Shown here: positions 11,965-23,403 of the stretch, one piece after another
How positions within the stretch are numbered: position 1 is the first letter of the stretch
Layout: every line of letters starts with the position of its first letter
NCBI GenBank assembly: GCA_963971305.1
Contig: OZ020311.1
Coordinates: 1,798,001 to 1,862,000 of the forward strand
DNA: 64,000 nt
Reading direction: 5' to 3'
Origin: Arcuatula senhousia
Lineage: Eukaryota; Mollusca; Bivalvia; Mytilida; Mytilidae
Program-made: the position numbers and the translations under genes
Notes under the pieces: model-generated
What the model saw: the letters and a program-made list of their open reading frames with translations, nothing else
What the model was told of the DNA's origin: nothing
Database searches by the model: none

Positions 11965-12017
11965 CTATCCTCTAAGGGCGTGGAATCGGTAGTGTTGTCT
12001 TTTGTCCATCGCCAAAT
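11965..12017 (-). CDS. Neuropeptide precursor, last coding exon (second ALR-amide peptide)
   Basis: The exon follows a strong acceptor, a T-rich tract ending in CAG at 12020-12018. With the single G carried over from the previous exon it reads D-LAMDKR-QHYRFHALRG-stop (residues 157-173). The KR pair is a prohormone-convertase site, Q can cyclise to pyroglutamate, and the terminal Gly supplies an amide, giving pQHYRFHALR-NH2. The exon is only 53 coding bases and would be missed by ORF scanning. The reasons to believe it are the phase match, the strong acceptor, and the recurrence of A-L-R-G just before the stop, as in the first peptide. See 21960-22335 for the main description. Confidence 0.8.
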
Positions 12018-14997
12018 CTGAAAAAAAAATCAAAAAATAGTTACGTAACTATTTAAATACATTGAAATACAATTATAACTAATAAAACACTTCAAGTAAC
12101 TATTATAACAATTTCTGTGTCTTCTAATTTTACCAATTTGTACCATGTGAGGACCATTGCAATCTTCATTTTTACCGATATGTCTTGCTTGTTTTGAATC
12201 ATGGACATTTAATATTGATTCTCCAAGTTCGGTAATTTTGTTATTACCTTTATTTATTGGTATTTTTGCACTAACGACATTCGATTGTCTAATTGGTTCA
12301 CCTTTGCTTCTTGGAAACAAATGTGCAATTGGATAGTTTTGATTTGTATTTTCATATCATCTATTGTCATAGCCTTCTTTGACTAATAAGAAACAGACCA
12401 TTTAACTTTTTTTTTATTGCCAGAAAACAATTCTCCGCTCTTAAAAAATGTATTTTTTAAAGGTGTTGCGACAAGATATTTCCCCCCGATATTAAGATTA
12501 TTTCATGTTGTAGAAACGCTTCTTCAGTACTTTTTTATTCATCTTTGCTACCAAAATATATTTGTCATCAAAAATCAGATCCAGAGTAATTTTTAGGAAA
12601 AAAAAACCAAAGCCCCCTTTTCAAGTTAAAAGGTCCCTTACAATATTCGAGTGCTCAATGAGTTCTCATTTGTTTCCTTCTTTAATACTAATGTCTGATA
12701 TGATATGCTTTAAGGATTTCCAAACATCAGAATTTGGACATTTCCATTCAGAAATTTTGTAATTGTGTAACTTTAATCTTTTATATTGACAGTCATATGG
12801 AACTTTATTAATAAAATTTAGGACTATACTAGTATTTAACTGTTGAAATTCCGAGAACAAATGAACTTTTGAATTAGAATTGTCCTATTCCAGAAGGAAG
12901 CTTTCGCATTGAGTCCTCAGGTTTCCGGGTGAATATTAAACCCAGGGGACTTCCAGTTATAGAAATGACAGAAAGCCACATCAGCTGTAAGTGAGAACGT
13001 TCGATTAACCGTCTCTAAATTAAACTATAGCTATATAAGTTGCGTTCGATCAACCGTCTTCAATTAGAGTATTTGTTTGTAGAGGGAGAGTAATTAATAT
13101 CAAGTCGAGTTTACTTTTGAGGTTTCATATGGCAAAATATTAATTTGTCTGATTAACTTATAACTATTGGGAAATAACGTCTACTTAACTAACCCTCACA
13201 TCACGTAAAAGGAACTTTGCATGGCTGCTTGTCCTTAAACAAAGGGGATTTTAAATGGTGTGTTAAGATACACTATCAAACAAAACATGTCATGGATACA
13301 GGAAAACAGGATTAAATTAACACGAAAGTACTATTATTGTCCAAAGTAAGTGTTGAATGAAATGCTGGAATTATTGCTTTTCAATAAAAGATAAACTCAA
13401 AACGAAAATGCAACATCATGCATTGGATTAGCAGGAAACAGATATTAAGGGAGCAGCTGTATTAATGAGAAGAACACAGGAAAATTCATTTTAGGTGTGC
13501 CAGCACAAATATGTCTGTTGCTATGCATGAGAGATTGGACATTTGTGCTAGTACCACGTCATTGTAATTCCAAAACGTGTATTGAGAAAAAAAAAGGCAA
13601 AGAAATAAATATAGTCGTGAAAAGCATACACCTTCCAATTCAAACCAGGAGTCGTTGTTTACCATGCTTTAATGCCAGATGAAAATAAAATTTAAAATGA
13701 TTTTCAAGCGCTCATTGATTATTTCAAACTTTATGTGCCAAAAAAATTTCTAAATATAAAATAACAAACAAAATATAACAACACATATTTAGGCCATGTG
13801 AGCTGAGACTTACATACGTAATGCATATTTTTTCTACGAACAGATGACGAGCAACTATCGCAAGTCTAAGGCTGTACGATATTTTTTAAGCTAACATAAA
13901 GAGAAATGAAACACCATTTTATTATATCTTGTGTTAAGATTTTAAGCTGTAGCATTAACATATAAATAGTCTCACAAGAATTAATTAAACATTTTATTTC
14001 ACGCTAAAATTGGAATAGCTTTACACAAAATAATACCATTAAAATACAAATTATTGAACGCCGCGACCTTCTCACTCTGTCTTTGACTAATAAAATCAAC
14101 TATGAAATTTCAATCGTTGAATTTATTGAGCATGAAATCGTGTCGTTGGAGCAATGAAATCTTAATGTTAAAATCAAGTTCCGGAAAGGACCTGGGAATG
14201 TATAATTACTGTTGCATTGTTTATAGATAAGCCGCAGATCAAAGGTAGATGCTTATGAAATGTTTTTCATAGGAGTTGTTATATGTCATATGTAAATAAC
14301 TTTCTTTTACTCGTGGGAGAACAAAAATCAAAATTATATTCTAATATTTTATTTGTGTACAAATATTGAAATAGCTTTTATATACTTTACGGTATATAGG
14401 CTTTTGCTTTAAAGAACATCATTCATTTATGAGTTAATTAGTTATTAAACCTTTTCCTACTCCTACTATATACGCACCAGCATAAATATAATTATCTTTA
14501 CGTCGTAAAAGCTTAATATTAAAATTTCTAATGCATCCAAATGGAAAAAGTAACATCTGCATTTTTTTAAAAATAAATGGAACTTAAGATTATCTTTTTT
14601 ATATAAAAACAACAAACATATTATGAAAATACCCACTAATGCATACATGTATTTTTGATTAATCCGTTGAAAGGATATGTATTCAAAATAGAACTTATTA
14701 AAAATTAAAATAATCTCCATTATGATTATTCTTATTGTTGTATATCAATGTTTTAGTTTAAGTAAGAACACCTTTAATGTGTATTTTAAGGACAAATCAA
14801 GAATCGTAAAATATTATTACCTGATTATATTTATCATTGTTTTTATTTTGTTTAATAAGCTTTTTTAAATGAAAATTCTTTCAAAAATAGTGAAACATGT
14901 TCCAAATCTGATATCGTTATTACAAAGCAAGCAAGTAGTGCTTTTTCCAATTTGCATATATTCAAACAAATTCAAATCGGAGCAAATAAATTCTACC

Positions 14998-15385
14998 TTC
15001 GTTATCAGCCACTGGTTGAAACATTCAAAAAAAGGCTAGACAAAATGGTTAGTGATTGTTTTGATTAGTGTTCGTTTTGATGTAACTTCAACATCCCTAT
15101 TATATCTTCGCAACCGTGTTTTGTTTTTGTAACTATTGAAAGAAGCAGAAGTACCAATGGGGAATCCGAAAGGGCGGAGACAAAACAAGTAGACACAAAC
15201 AAGGACAGGACGAAAAAGCAGTTAACATTTAAAACACAGAAACACAAAAACTAATGAATATCAATTAACAAATCGAACTCCAGTCGTCACTTGCTCCAGA
15301 AGAGTAAGCGGTTCTTGCCTGCTATAGCACACCCGTCGCGCTGCAAATTTCCAATTCAGTGTGTCAAATCCAGTAAAGATCGACG
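14998..15385. repeat. PLE 3' fragment joined head-to-head with an inverted PLE tail
   Basis: The first part (TTCGTTATCAGCCACTGG, about 14998-15120) matches the plus-strand PLE 3' end at 48297 and 51347. From about 15141 (AGAAGCAGAAGTACCAATGG) the sequence is the PLE tail in the opposite orientation. The same composite arrangement occurs downstream of both PLEs in the 46962-53668 duplication, so the composite itself is an old repeated unit. Confidence 0.6.
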
Positions 15386-15459
15386 ATTGCAATCGAAGAA
15401 GGTAGTTTGGCCTGCCATAAAACCTGATTTAGCCTAATAATTTCAAATTGTCTAAACCC

Positions 15460-15670
15460 TAATGTTCTTTCTTCCTATCCCAGACATGGGTTGATGATTT
15501 TAGTAAAGATTTGGTTTCTAAGTTCAGTATTTTTGGCTTTCTGTACTCTTCATAATCGTATAGTGTTTTACTTTTTAATATTGTTAGTATAGTGCCATTG
15601 ATGAAACGCCCTTCAGGCGTAGTAAAATTTGTTGTCATTTCCATTTCTAGCGTTTCAACTTTACTTAACA
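15460..15670 (+). repeat. Family C repeat copy, ribozyme motif decayed
   Basis: Aligns by eye with the copy at 34760-35010 (CCCAGACATGGGTTGATGA, then CTTCATAATCGTATAGTGTTT). Its hammerhead site (about 15592-15626) reads TTGATGAAACGCCCTTCAGG. C3 is changed and helix II is deleted, so it cannot fold as a hammerhead. Confidence 0.55.
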
Positions 15671-16682
15671 TTATCAACATATTTGCCTTTGTAGACCTAA
15701 AGTGTTTAGGAAAACGGCAAACGCTTGAAGATTATTAGGAATAAATAAAATTCAGAGTAAAAATACACAAAACAGTAGATTCATGATAATGCAATAAAAT
15801 CCGTAGAGTATAAGTTAAAAGAGCTTAGACTGCTTCGTAGCAGACAGATATCGGAGAGGAAAAATATATGTAAGCATTGATAAAGGCACAATTAATAAAC
15901 ATTTCCATTAGAGACCTCTTGAGACAGTCTGTGTCTTTAAACAAATTTTAGAGAAATAACAGTTGTCTTTAAGGCAAATTCAAAGACAAAGATACGTCTC
16001 GAGATTTCTCGAAACATTTGAAGCTTATTTTGGTATGTAAACACGTCATGAAAAATGTTCTGTACGGATATTGAAGAACATTTTAACAGATAGAGGATAT
16101 TTAAAGTACGTATAAGTTACAGATGGAGCGGTTTATCTAATTCAATGAATTAAGCGTGTGCTTTTGTGTTTACAAAACAATTTGAAATAGCATACAAATG
16201 TACATGTTGAAACATTCATGTAATCGCTAAACAGCGAAACCTGATTGTCAGATACATATATACCAGCATATTTATTTATTTTTCTGAAATTTTCGACTGT
16301 CTAAATTTGAAACTGTTTCTATCCTTGTTTTGCACATAATAGATATCCCCGGTGCTGACCTTTGCTTCCCTGTTCGGACGTTATTGCATTTAAGTACTTT
16401 TCCTCCAATATTTTTGTTTTGTTTTCGACCTTCCAATGTTTTGATATGAAATATGCATATGAGTGTTTTTTTTAAGTGGATATTTTCATTTCGAGCCAAC
16501 AGCAACTAATTGAGAAACAAATGGATTGTCAACAACCGAAACTATCAGAAGAAAATTACATACTAAACAGCGAATCAAATCGAACACCGAGGGAATCGAC
16601 CATGTACAATACAAGGAAAAAAACTTGGTGTTATAAACAGTTGTCATTGCTATCTTAATTGGATATAGAATACCTTATATAA

Positions 16683-17035
16683 GCAAGAAGCAGAGGTACC
16701 AATGGGGTATCCGAATGTCAAAAGTCCGAAAGGGCAGAGACAAAACCAGTTAACACCAACAAGAACGGGACAAAAACAGACAACATGTAAAACATGGAAA
16801 CACAAAAAAACGGAATATCAATCAACAAAACGAACTCCAATCGAAACAAGAGTGAACTCGGGTGCTCCGGAAGAGTAAGCAGTTACTGCTTGCTATAGCA
16901 CACCCGTCGCGTTGCCAACATTCAATTCAGCGTGGCAAGTCCGGCGAAGGAAAACAAAACAAAACTCTATGACAAACCAACATCTGCACTCATCTTAGAG
17001 ATCGAAATCCCATATTTGTCTATAAGTGTATAAAC
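16683..17035 (-). mobile_element. 5'-truncated PLE 3' end (tail copy)
   Basis: On the minus strand it begins in the last RT residues (TACACTTATAGACAAATATG, around 17030). It runs through the tail to the GGTACCTCTGCTTCTT end at 16683, matching the 3' end of PLE-3 at 9225-9580 throughout. Only tail and a few C-terminal codons remain. Confidence 0.7.
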
Positions 17036-17496
17036 AGGACAAGACAAGGAATTAAACGTTGGTGTTTAAGAATGTTTAAGTTACAAAAAACTATTTTTTT
17101 ATATTGATTGGTTACAGAATACCTCTTTGATATTTCAAAGGATGTGAATTTTTTACCCATGACAAAAGACACATTTTTAACTTGTTGATCAAACGAAGCC
17201 GTGCAATAAAATTGTCGTGATATTAGTTTAATTAGCAGTGGCTGTCATTTAATTAAAATCTCTAGATAAATACAAATAATTTGAAAGAGGAAATTAGCAA
17301 TGGCATTAGAGGTAAACACACAAAAGCATTTGTTTAAGGTCTTTGCATGGTTGCATGTTACTTTGTACAAATAATTTATTTATGAATGGTAATATGAAAG
17401 ATTTAAAGGTTATTTAGGTGGGTTATTTCAAACAATAATGAAAAATACCAATATGATTTAAGAAAAGTAATTTTCAATTGAAAATAATGGCTATGT

Positions 17497-17660
17497 TCCG
17501 GACCATATGAGTATGTGGATCATTTGCGTATGGTCATGACCATATGGGTATACTCATATGGCCGGACCATACGCGCCTGGTTGGACCATATGGGTATACA
17601 CTTATATGGCTATGACGGGCCAAACGATGTGAGTATTTTGAACATATGAGTATATTTCTC
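17497..17660. repeat. Cluster of CATATG-centred quasi-palindromes
   Basis: Variants of GGACCATATGGGTATA and its reverse recur irregularly about six times: GGACCATATGAGTATG, GACCATATGGGTATACTCAT, GGACCATACGCG, GGACCATATGGGTATACAC and AACATATGAGTATA. Another lies at 18503-18527. No tandem period is evident. Confidence 0.5.
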
Positions 17661-17687
17661 TAGTAAATGATTGTTAATAATACAACT

Positions 17688-18090
17688 TTTAAAAGTGGAA
17701 TACTATTTTTAAAATACAAATACCAAAACGGGTAAAAAACAGTGAATTTGGTTATGCTGTATATCGATATTTCAAGGAGTAACTTCTCATCAGCAGCATT
17801 TGAATCAAAACATTGGAAAGTTAAAACCAAAAGTATTGAATGAAAAGTTCTCCAAGACAAAAGGTTCGAAAAAAGAAAGTCAAATTCAGCACATAGGATG
17901 TCGATCATGTGCAGTAAAAGGAAAGAAACCTCGTGTTTTAAACAACATAGAATTTTACAATCGAAAATTTCAATAACAAAAAATATTAGAATTTAATGGG
18001 AAATTCGTGTCAGACAAGTCTGACGACCAGGCGTATGATTACCCTCGGGGACCTCTGGTCCCAAGCAGCGGTTATAGACCCAGTGATTTA
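17688..18090 (-). repeat. Family A repeat copy (about one monomer)
   Basis: A dispersed copy of the roughly 370-bp family that is tandem at 55022-56003. It contains the block from CCAAAACGGGTAA through TTTGAATCAAAACATTGGA, TCGATCATGTGCAGTA and TCGTGTCAGACAAGTCTGAC to GACCCAGTG. The strand given is that of its ribozyme motif. Confidence 0.65.
17754..17799 (-). ncRNA. Hammerhead-like ribozyme motif in family A
   Basis: On the minus strand: helix I ATGCTG, core CTGATGA, helix II GAAG/CCTT around TTACT, core GAA, palindromic helix III ATATCGATAT, cleavage base A (AUA triplet), then CAGCAT closing helix I. All core bases are present. Helix II has one A-C mismatch, so activity is doubtful but possible. 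Confidence 0.55.
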
Positions 18091-18855
18091 CACCATTTAC
18101 GCTACTTTTTTCGTCAAAATTGATCATATATATATATCACACCAAGAAGACTATGTACAAGTAGTTAAATGATTCCAGAATAATTGTTATGACTGATGAC
18201 AAAATAAGGGGTTGTATGAAATTGTATTTTGTGTGAGTTGAAGATTTTCAGAAATTTTGTTAAAGCTCCATGTAATCAAAAATTCCCTTTACTGAATTTC
18301 ATTGCTAATGAATTTTTCATTCAGTTATCTTTTTTATTATTAACCTTTTTATGACTAAACCTTTCCTAGCTGATACTCTAAAGAAAAGAAGTTTATTTTT
18401 TACAAGTTGTCCAAATACTTACATTTTGAATTTTACTTTTGAAAATATTTGTGCCAAATATGATAATAAGAAAAATATTTGTCGATTTCTTCTCATACAG
18501 GCATGGTCCAAATACTCATATGGTCCTGTACAGCTATTTAAAGTTCATAAGCTAACAGAGACCTAGTGTTTTTGTTATTCCGATGCCAAACAATAGTTGA
18601 AAAAAAAAGAAATTTAGTTCTAAAAACTGAGATGTCTATTTGATACCTGTGTACTAATGTTGACACTGCACCTGTACAAAATGATTAATAACCTATAGTT
18701 TATTGAGTTATTTTTTTCAACAAAAGTACTGAGACTCACCATGAAACTAGTAATTTTATCTTAAAAGGCAGAAGAGAAATAAATAGAACGTTAGTTAAAC
18801 CAAAAGTACACTTACCATCAAAAATTTTATATTTGACGTGTACAAAGCAAAATCA

Positions 18856-19240
18856 AGTGCCATTCTCTGTAAGAATCAGGCAATGGGTGAATCATGATTA
18901 AAAAAACACACGAGTTTGACTTCAAAATACTGTTCAAGATGCTTGAAAAGTAACAAAAAGTGCATTGGCACTTTTTTTAAAAGTCAGTAAATTGAGATAT
19001 ATTTTGGTTGAAATGCATATAAAATTTGAATCTAAGGGAGATAACTATGTCAAGTCACACTAAATTCCTATCATTTTAACAGAAATTTTTCTCAATCCTC
19101 TGACGCTCGACACAACAACTAATGTTTGTTTTTTCATTAGAAAGCTATTTTGAATAACAATTTATTGTCAAAACCGTGTGTTTTTAAAATCATGATTCAA
19201 AATTTTCAAATTTTGCCTGATTCTTACAGAGAACTGCACT
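18856..19240. mobile_element. Non-autonomous element with long inverted repeats
   Basis: The left end AGTGCCATTCTCTGTAAGAA and the right end TTCTTACAGAGAACTGCACT are inverted copies. The pairing continues inward for about 70 bp (AATCATGATTAAAAAAACAC against GTGTTTTTAAAATCATGATT). No target duplication was convincing and no coding sequence is present. Confidence 0.55.
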
Positions 19241-20984
19241 AAATTCGAGATGAGCACAAACAAAACATGCTGAAACCGTGCTCTTTGAAATAAGAAACAA
19301 TACATAAACTGGCAGGACGAGTTTAGACTTCATATGTTTTAATTACACTTAAATTGTAAAAACCAAGACACAATAAGGATCTTTTTTAGTATCTAAACCG
19401 GAAATTTGTTCAGATTAATCTTAAAGTTTGGAAATTTAACTGAAAACGTAGGATCTTTGTTGTATTGAAGGTATTGATGCAACGGCGAAACCAATGTAAA
19501 ATTATTCAAGAAAAAAAATGCAGAATGAATACATAGTATTTGCAAAACAAAAGTACAGTGAAGGTCACCCGATAACGAAGGTCACCAAAAACAAAAAAGT
19601 GTAAATCATTTTGTCTATCAGGGTCTCGCTGTATGGAACCAACATGAAGGGTCAACTGAAAGCACTAAACAAAAATATTTTATATCTTGTATCTTTTATT
19701 TTGGACTTACGACATTCAAATGCTCCCTTTATAGTAATCTTTAGCATATTATCTTAGTAGGGAATACATCCATATGATACTAAATCATAACATTAAGAAT
19801 AAAATATTAACTTTTGTGAATGGTTTGAAAGTATGAACCTTTATTGAACAATAACACAGCCAATTTAGCACTTAAAGTAGCACATTAAGGAAGGTTATGA
19901 TAGAGCATCTTTAGTAAGATGCTATTCATCGATAAGAATTTGATATATATATATATATATAGGATCAACAGTGACAAAATACAGGAAACAACCTAGCTGG
20001 TCACACGACTAAATTACCTAATTAGACGAACACTTTGAACGAACTGGTACAAATATAATACAGATAAATTAAATGGGCAAAAAATGTGAAAAGGTTGACT
20101 TTAATAATGTCTGACACTTTGTAATGTCAACAAGTATGTACCACAGATGATAAGCATCATCTTAGTTAATTCAGCTCTCAAACTGGGACCTCCCTCAGGA
20201 CAAGTCTGTCATACAAAGCCTTATAATACTCTTTATATTGACGGCGTGCCTTTAATCACCAGTAATATCCATTTGTGAAGTCTTTAATTTGTATCACAAC
20301 AAATGAAAATATCCATTAATTCCTAATACGTAGTGATAGAAAATGTCTTCGTTGGAAATGTTTGGCATCAATTGGTTATATGGCTCTTCATTTTAACTTA
20401 GGTTACAACAGGTCAATATCTGAACGTCTTATTTGAAATCTTGCTTTTACTCACCATCGGAATAGATTACGCTTCTTCTCCGGAGACGTAATCTGTCGTA
20501 TATTCTTATTCTAGCTAAGATTAAAGGTTTTGGTCTTAAAGACGAATATGTTTCTAAGGGTCTTGGCTTCGTTTTGATTAAACAGTAAGCAATTTCTTTC
20601 ACTTATAGATCTTAATATTGTTCTTGATTAAACAAAGATGAAAAGTATGCAATAAGCTAGACAATATATCTAGAATTGCCATTTTTCATTTCATATATGT
20701 CAGATTACATAAAACATATTGGATTAAAATAAAACATTTATAACCCTAAGTATGCCTTAAGGGTTTTAGAAAGCTACAAATATTTGTATTTTGAACTTAT
20801 GGTTAATGAAAATGTATGACCTGTTTCACAGTTAGTTCTCAAAAGTCGTTCTTATATATTAAGGGTACATTAGATCAGGGGAAAAAATCATTTATCGGTG
20901 ATATTGTAATAGATATGAAACTAATATTTTGTGTTAAAGAACACATCAAAGCTATAAATTATCCGTTTAAATTTCAAATTTGTC

Positions 20985-21215
20985 TGAACACTAAGGTATT
21001 GTCTATCCCAAACACAGGTTGATCTTAGTCATAATTTGGGTTTTCCGTTCAGCAGTTTTGGTTTATTGTTCAATGCTCTGGTTCTGGCAGTGATTGGGTT
21101 TTTCAATATTATGGGTATAACGACTCTGATGCGTCTTGAATAGACGATACGCGCGTCAGGCGTAGAAAAAATTATTGTCTGGAACTTTGTTGTATTTTTT
21201 TTGCTAATGTTAGCA
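20985..21215 (+). repeat. Family C repeat copy, ribozyme core mutated
   Basis: Same order of blocks as 34760-35010 (TCCCAAACACAGGTTGATCT, GATTGGGTTTTTCAATATTA, GTCTTGAATAGACGATACG). The hammerhead at 21120-21163 reads CTGATGC for CTGATGA (A9 to C) and GAT for GAA (A14 to T), and the left half of helix I no longer pairs. Predicted inactive. Confidence 0.6.
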
Positions 21216-21454
21216 TTGGATAAATTGTGGTAACAATTTTGAAAAAGCACCAGACAACAGTTTTCATTGCCATATATTTCATTTATCACAACTTTTAGTT
21301 AAAATTAAAGAAGATACCAACAAGCGTCACAAAGATAGGTAGAACTTACACCAAGACTTGCAAAAGTTTGTTTAAGAACTAAAAATGAAATTGAACAGAC
21401 AGGCACTTTCTGAAAGTGACCAATATCTGTAAAGACAAAATAAAGAGAGAAGAG

Positions 21455-21650
21455 AGGGCTAACTTAAGAGGGAGGTTTGGCGCCATAAAACCTGGTTTAA
21501 CCCACCATTTCTTTTGAAATGTCTGTACCAAGTCAGGACCATTGCGATCCACCAATTCTCCGATATTACTGATTCGTTTTTGTAATTTTCTCTGGACTAT
21601 GGGATTGATCATTCAAGTTCGGTAGTTTTGTTATCACCTTTATTAAGGAA
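21455..21650. repeat. Family D dispersed repeat
   Basis: The sequence 'gaggtttggcgccataaaacctgg...', then CTGTACCAAGTCAGGACCAT, and ending in AAGTTCGGTAGTTTTGTTAT, recurs in part at 7750, 12120-12290, 48460-48540, 51500-51590 and, diverged or reversed, at 40675-40790 and 44720-44900. Function and class unknown. Confidence 0.45.
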
Positions 21651-21959
21651 ATAGAAAAATTCCCGAAATTGAAGGATCAATCTCAATGTCCAAGAGATAA
21701 GACAAAACAAGGAGGACATACCGGAAAAATTGAAGACCGCAATGGCTAAGCCATCTTAAAAAGAAGAAATACCATTCAGGGATGGGTTGATTGTAAAACC
21801 AGGCAAAATGAAATGAAAAAAATATAAAAAAGTTGAGCATTAAGACCATTTGAGGGTAGGATAGAATTTGCTTTAACAAGCACTGAGGACTGAATCAAAT
21901 TAAACAACAATAACAACATAGAACAAATTAACAGCCTCAAAATAATGATAAATATTTAC

Positions 21960-22335
21960 CTTTTGCCTTGTCGTCCGACATTTTCATGGATTGGCCTATT
22001 ATTCTTCTTATCAAAGTTTCATAGCGTGGACTTGGAAGCGGAAGTAAAGAAATCATTCGTTTGTCTCTAGAGTTTTCGGAATCCGAAGAAGTATCCCGAT
22101 TGTGCTCTTCGTTGAAAAGATTGTTATCATCAGGACTAATGTACTCATCTGGAAACCTTTTTCCACGGAGGGCAAAATATGGACTCTGTCGAACTTGTCT
22201 TGGAAACATCGAAAGACGAGACTGATACGATAGCGAGGGTATAAATGAATTTTGATACTGAAGGTCATTCAATGTCCTTTTACTTCTACCGTCTGCTATT
22301 AGGTCTAGATCGTTCACTTCATCAGTTAATTCGTT
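21960..22335 (-). CDS. Neuropeptide precursor, central coding exon (first ALR-amide peptide)
   Basis: The acceptor CAG (22338-22336) follows a T-rich tract, and the donor GTAAAT starts at 21959. The exon encodes residues 32-156 in phase 0 and leaves one base for the next codon. Joined with the flanking exons the precursor is 173 residues. Order: signal peptide (1-23); acidic spacer ending SKR (49-51); a second spacer ending RQVR (77-80, an RxxR furin-type site); QSPYFALRG-KR (81-91), giving pQSPYFALR-NH2; an acidic spacer ending DKR (122-124); a basic, Pro-containing spacer with RR at 141-142; then KR and QHYRFHALRG at the C-terminus. Signal peptide, dibasic sites, N-terminal Gln and C-terminal Gly before KR or stop are the classic layout of secreted amidated neuropeptides. 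The shared ALR-amide ending supports a real paracopy pair. I cannot place it in a named family. If intron 2 is retained the frame ends five codons later at 21937, leaving one peptide. Confidence 0.85.
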
Positions 22336-22659
22336 CTGAAAATAAAAATAAAATATTAGTAAATCGTTTCCTCTGCAGATTCAACACAAAAGGTATTTGT
22401 TTCACCGTAAATGAATCACTAATGTAACGTTAGCTTGACGTACTAAATTTTAATGTTAATTTAGTGTTAATAACATTAACACTATTCTATATTTTAAGAG
22501 TCACAACACAATGTTATACTTCAATTAAACTTGAATTAAGAAACAAAGATCGAACAAATATATAAATAGAAAGTTATGCATACATTGGAAGGACGAAAAG
22601 GTAGTGTATCCTGCAGCAGTGACTAGTTTCGTAAATTTCAGGTATGCTACATATAGTCA

Positions 22660-23015
22660 GTTTGTATAATACAAAGTAACACAACGGTATCAATAAAACT
22701 TTCAATTTAGTTGTTGTATATGCATATTTCAAGAGTAACCACTCGTCGGCCGTATTTGAATCAAAACATTGGAAGGTCAAAAACCAAAAGTATTGAATGA
22801 AAAGTACCCACACAAGAGAAAGCCAAGTTCAGCACCGAAGATATTGACCATGTGCAGTATGATGAAGGAAATGGTGCTTTCAACTATTTTGAGTTTGGAC
22901 GATCGGATAAGTGCTATAATTCTATTAGTAAAATTCGTGTCAAAGAAGTCATACTACCAGGCTTTTGATAAACCTCCGAGGCTTTTGGTCAACAGCGGTT
23001 TTTGACCCATTGAAT
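22660..23015 (-). repeat. Family A repeat copy, ribozyme motif decayed
   Basis: Matches the family A monomer from TATATGCATATTTCAAGAG to TTTTTGACCCATTG. The hammerhead core reads CCGACGA instead of CTGATGA, so it should not cleave. Confidence 0.6.
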
Positions 23016-23391
23016 TATAAAAAAACGAGGTATTGAATTAAATGTAAGTTCTTTTAATCATAGTCTTTAATCTTATAAACACAGGATTGCAAAACATACG
23101 CTTCATGTTGTAGTGTGGTAGAATGTAAGAAATGTTCAACTAACAAAAATGACTAAAGACAACAAAAAAAGAAAATAATGACATTCCTAAAACAATCCAA
23201 ATGCTTAGCGAAACATCTATTGCCTGATTTATAAGAATTTAAAAAAACAAACTTTATTCAAAATTCTACAGAACAGACTATTCAGTCTTATTATCATACC
23301 GGACTGATACTTCTCTTTGAGAGAACAAAAGATGGTGATGTCGCAATTGTTGTTAAAAAGGTTTACTTTGGTGCAAGTTTGTTTCTAAGTG

Positions 23392-23403
23392 TGACGTCAC
23401 GTG
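23392..23403. promoter_or_regulatory. Overlapping CRE and E-box in intron 1
   Basis: TGACGTCACGTG contains a consensus cAMP-response element (TGACGTCA) overlapping an E-box (CACGTG). Such sites are common in neuropeptide-gene control regions, but a single intronic match can be chance. Confidence 0.25.

Larger units (their letters stand above)
12018..21959 (-). other. Intron 2 of the neuropeptide gene and the repeats in it
   Basis: About 9.9 kb bounded by GT at 21959-21958 and AG at 12019-12018. It holds PLE-tail pieces (14998-15385, 16683-17035), two decayed family C copies (15460-15670, 20985-21215), a family A copy (17688-18090), an inverted-repeat element (18856-19240) and family D sequence (about 12120-12290, 21455-21650). 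The stretches 12300-14990, 15680-16680, 17040-17490, 18095-18850 and 19245-20980 contain nothing I can name. Confidence 0.6.

Noticed and set aside
12030..12320. 96-codon minus-strand frame just upstream of the last neuropeptide exon
   Set aside because: Matches dispersed family D sequence, is in the intron and is not joined by splice signals.
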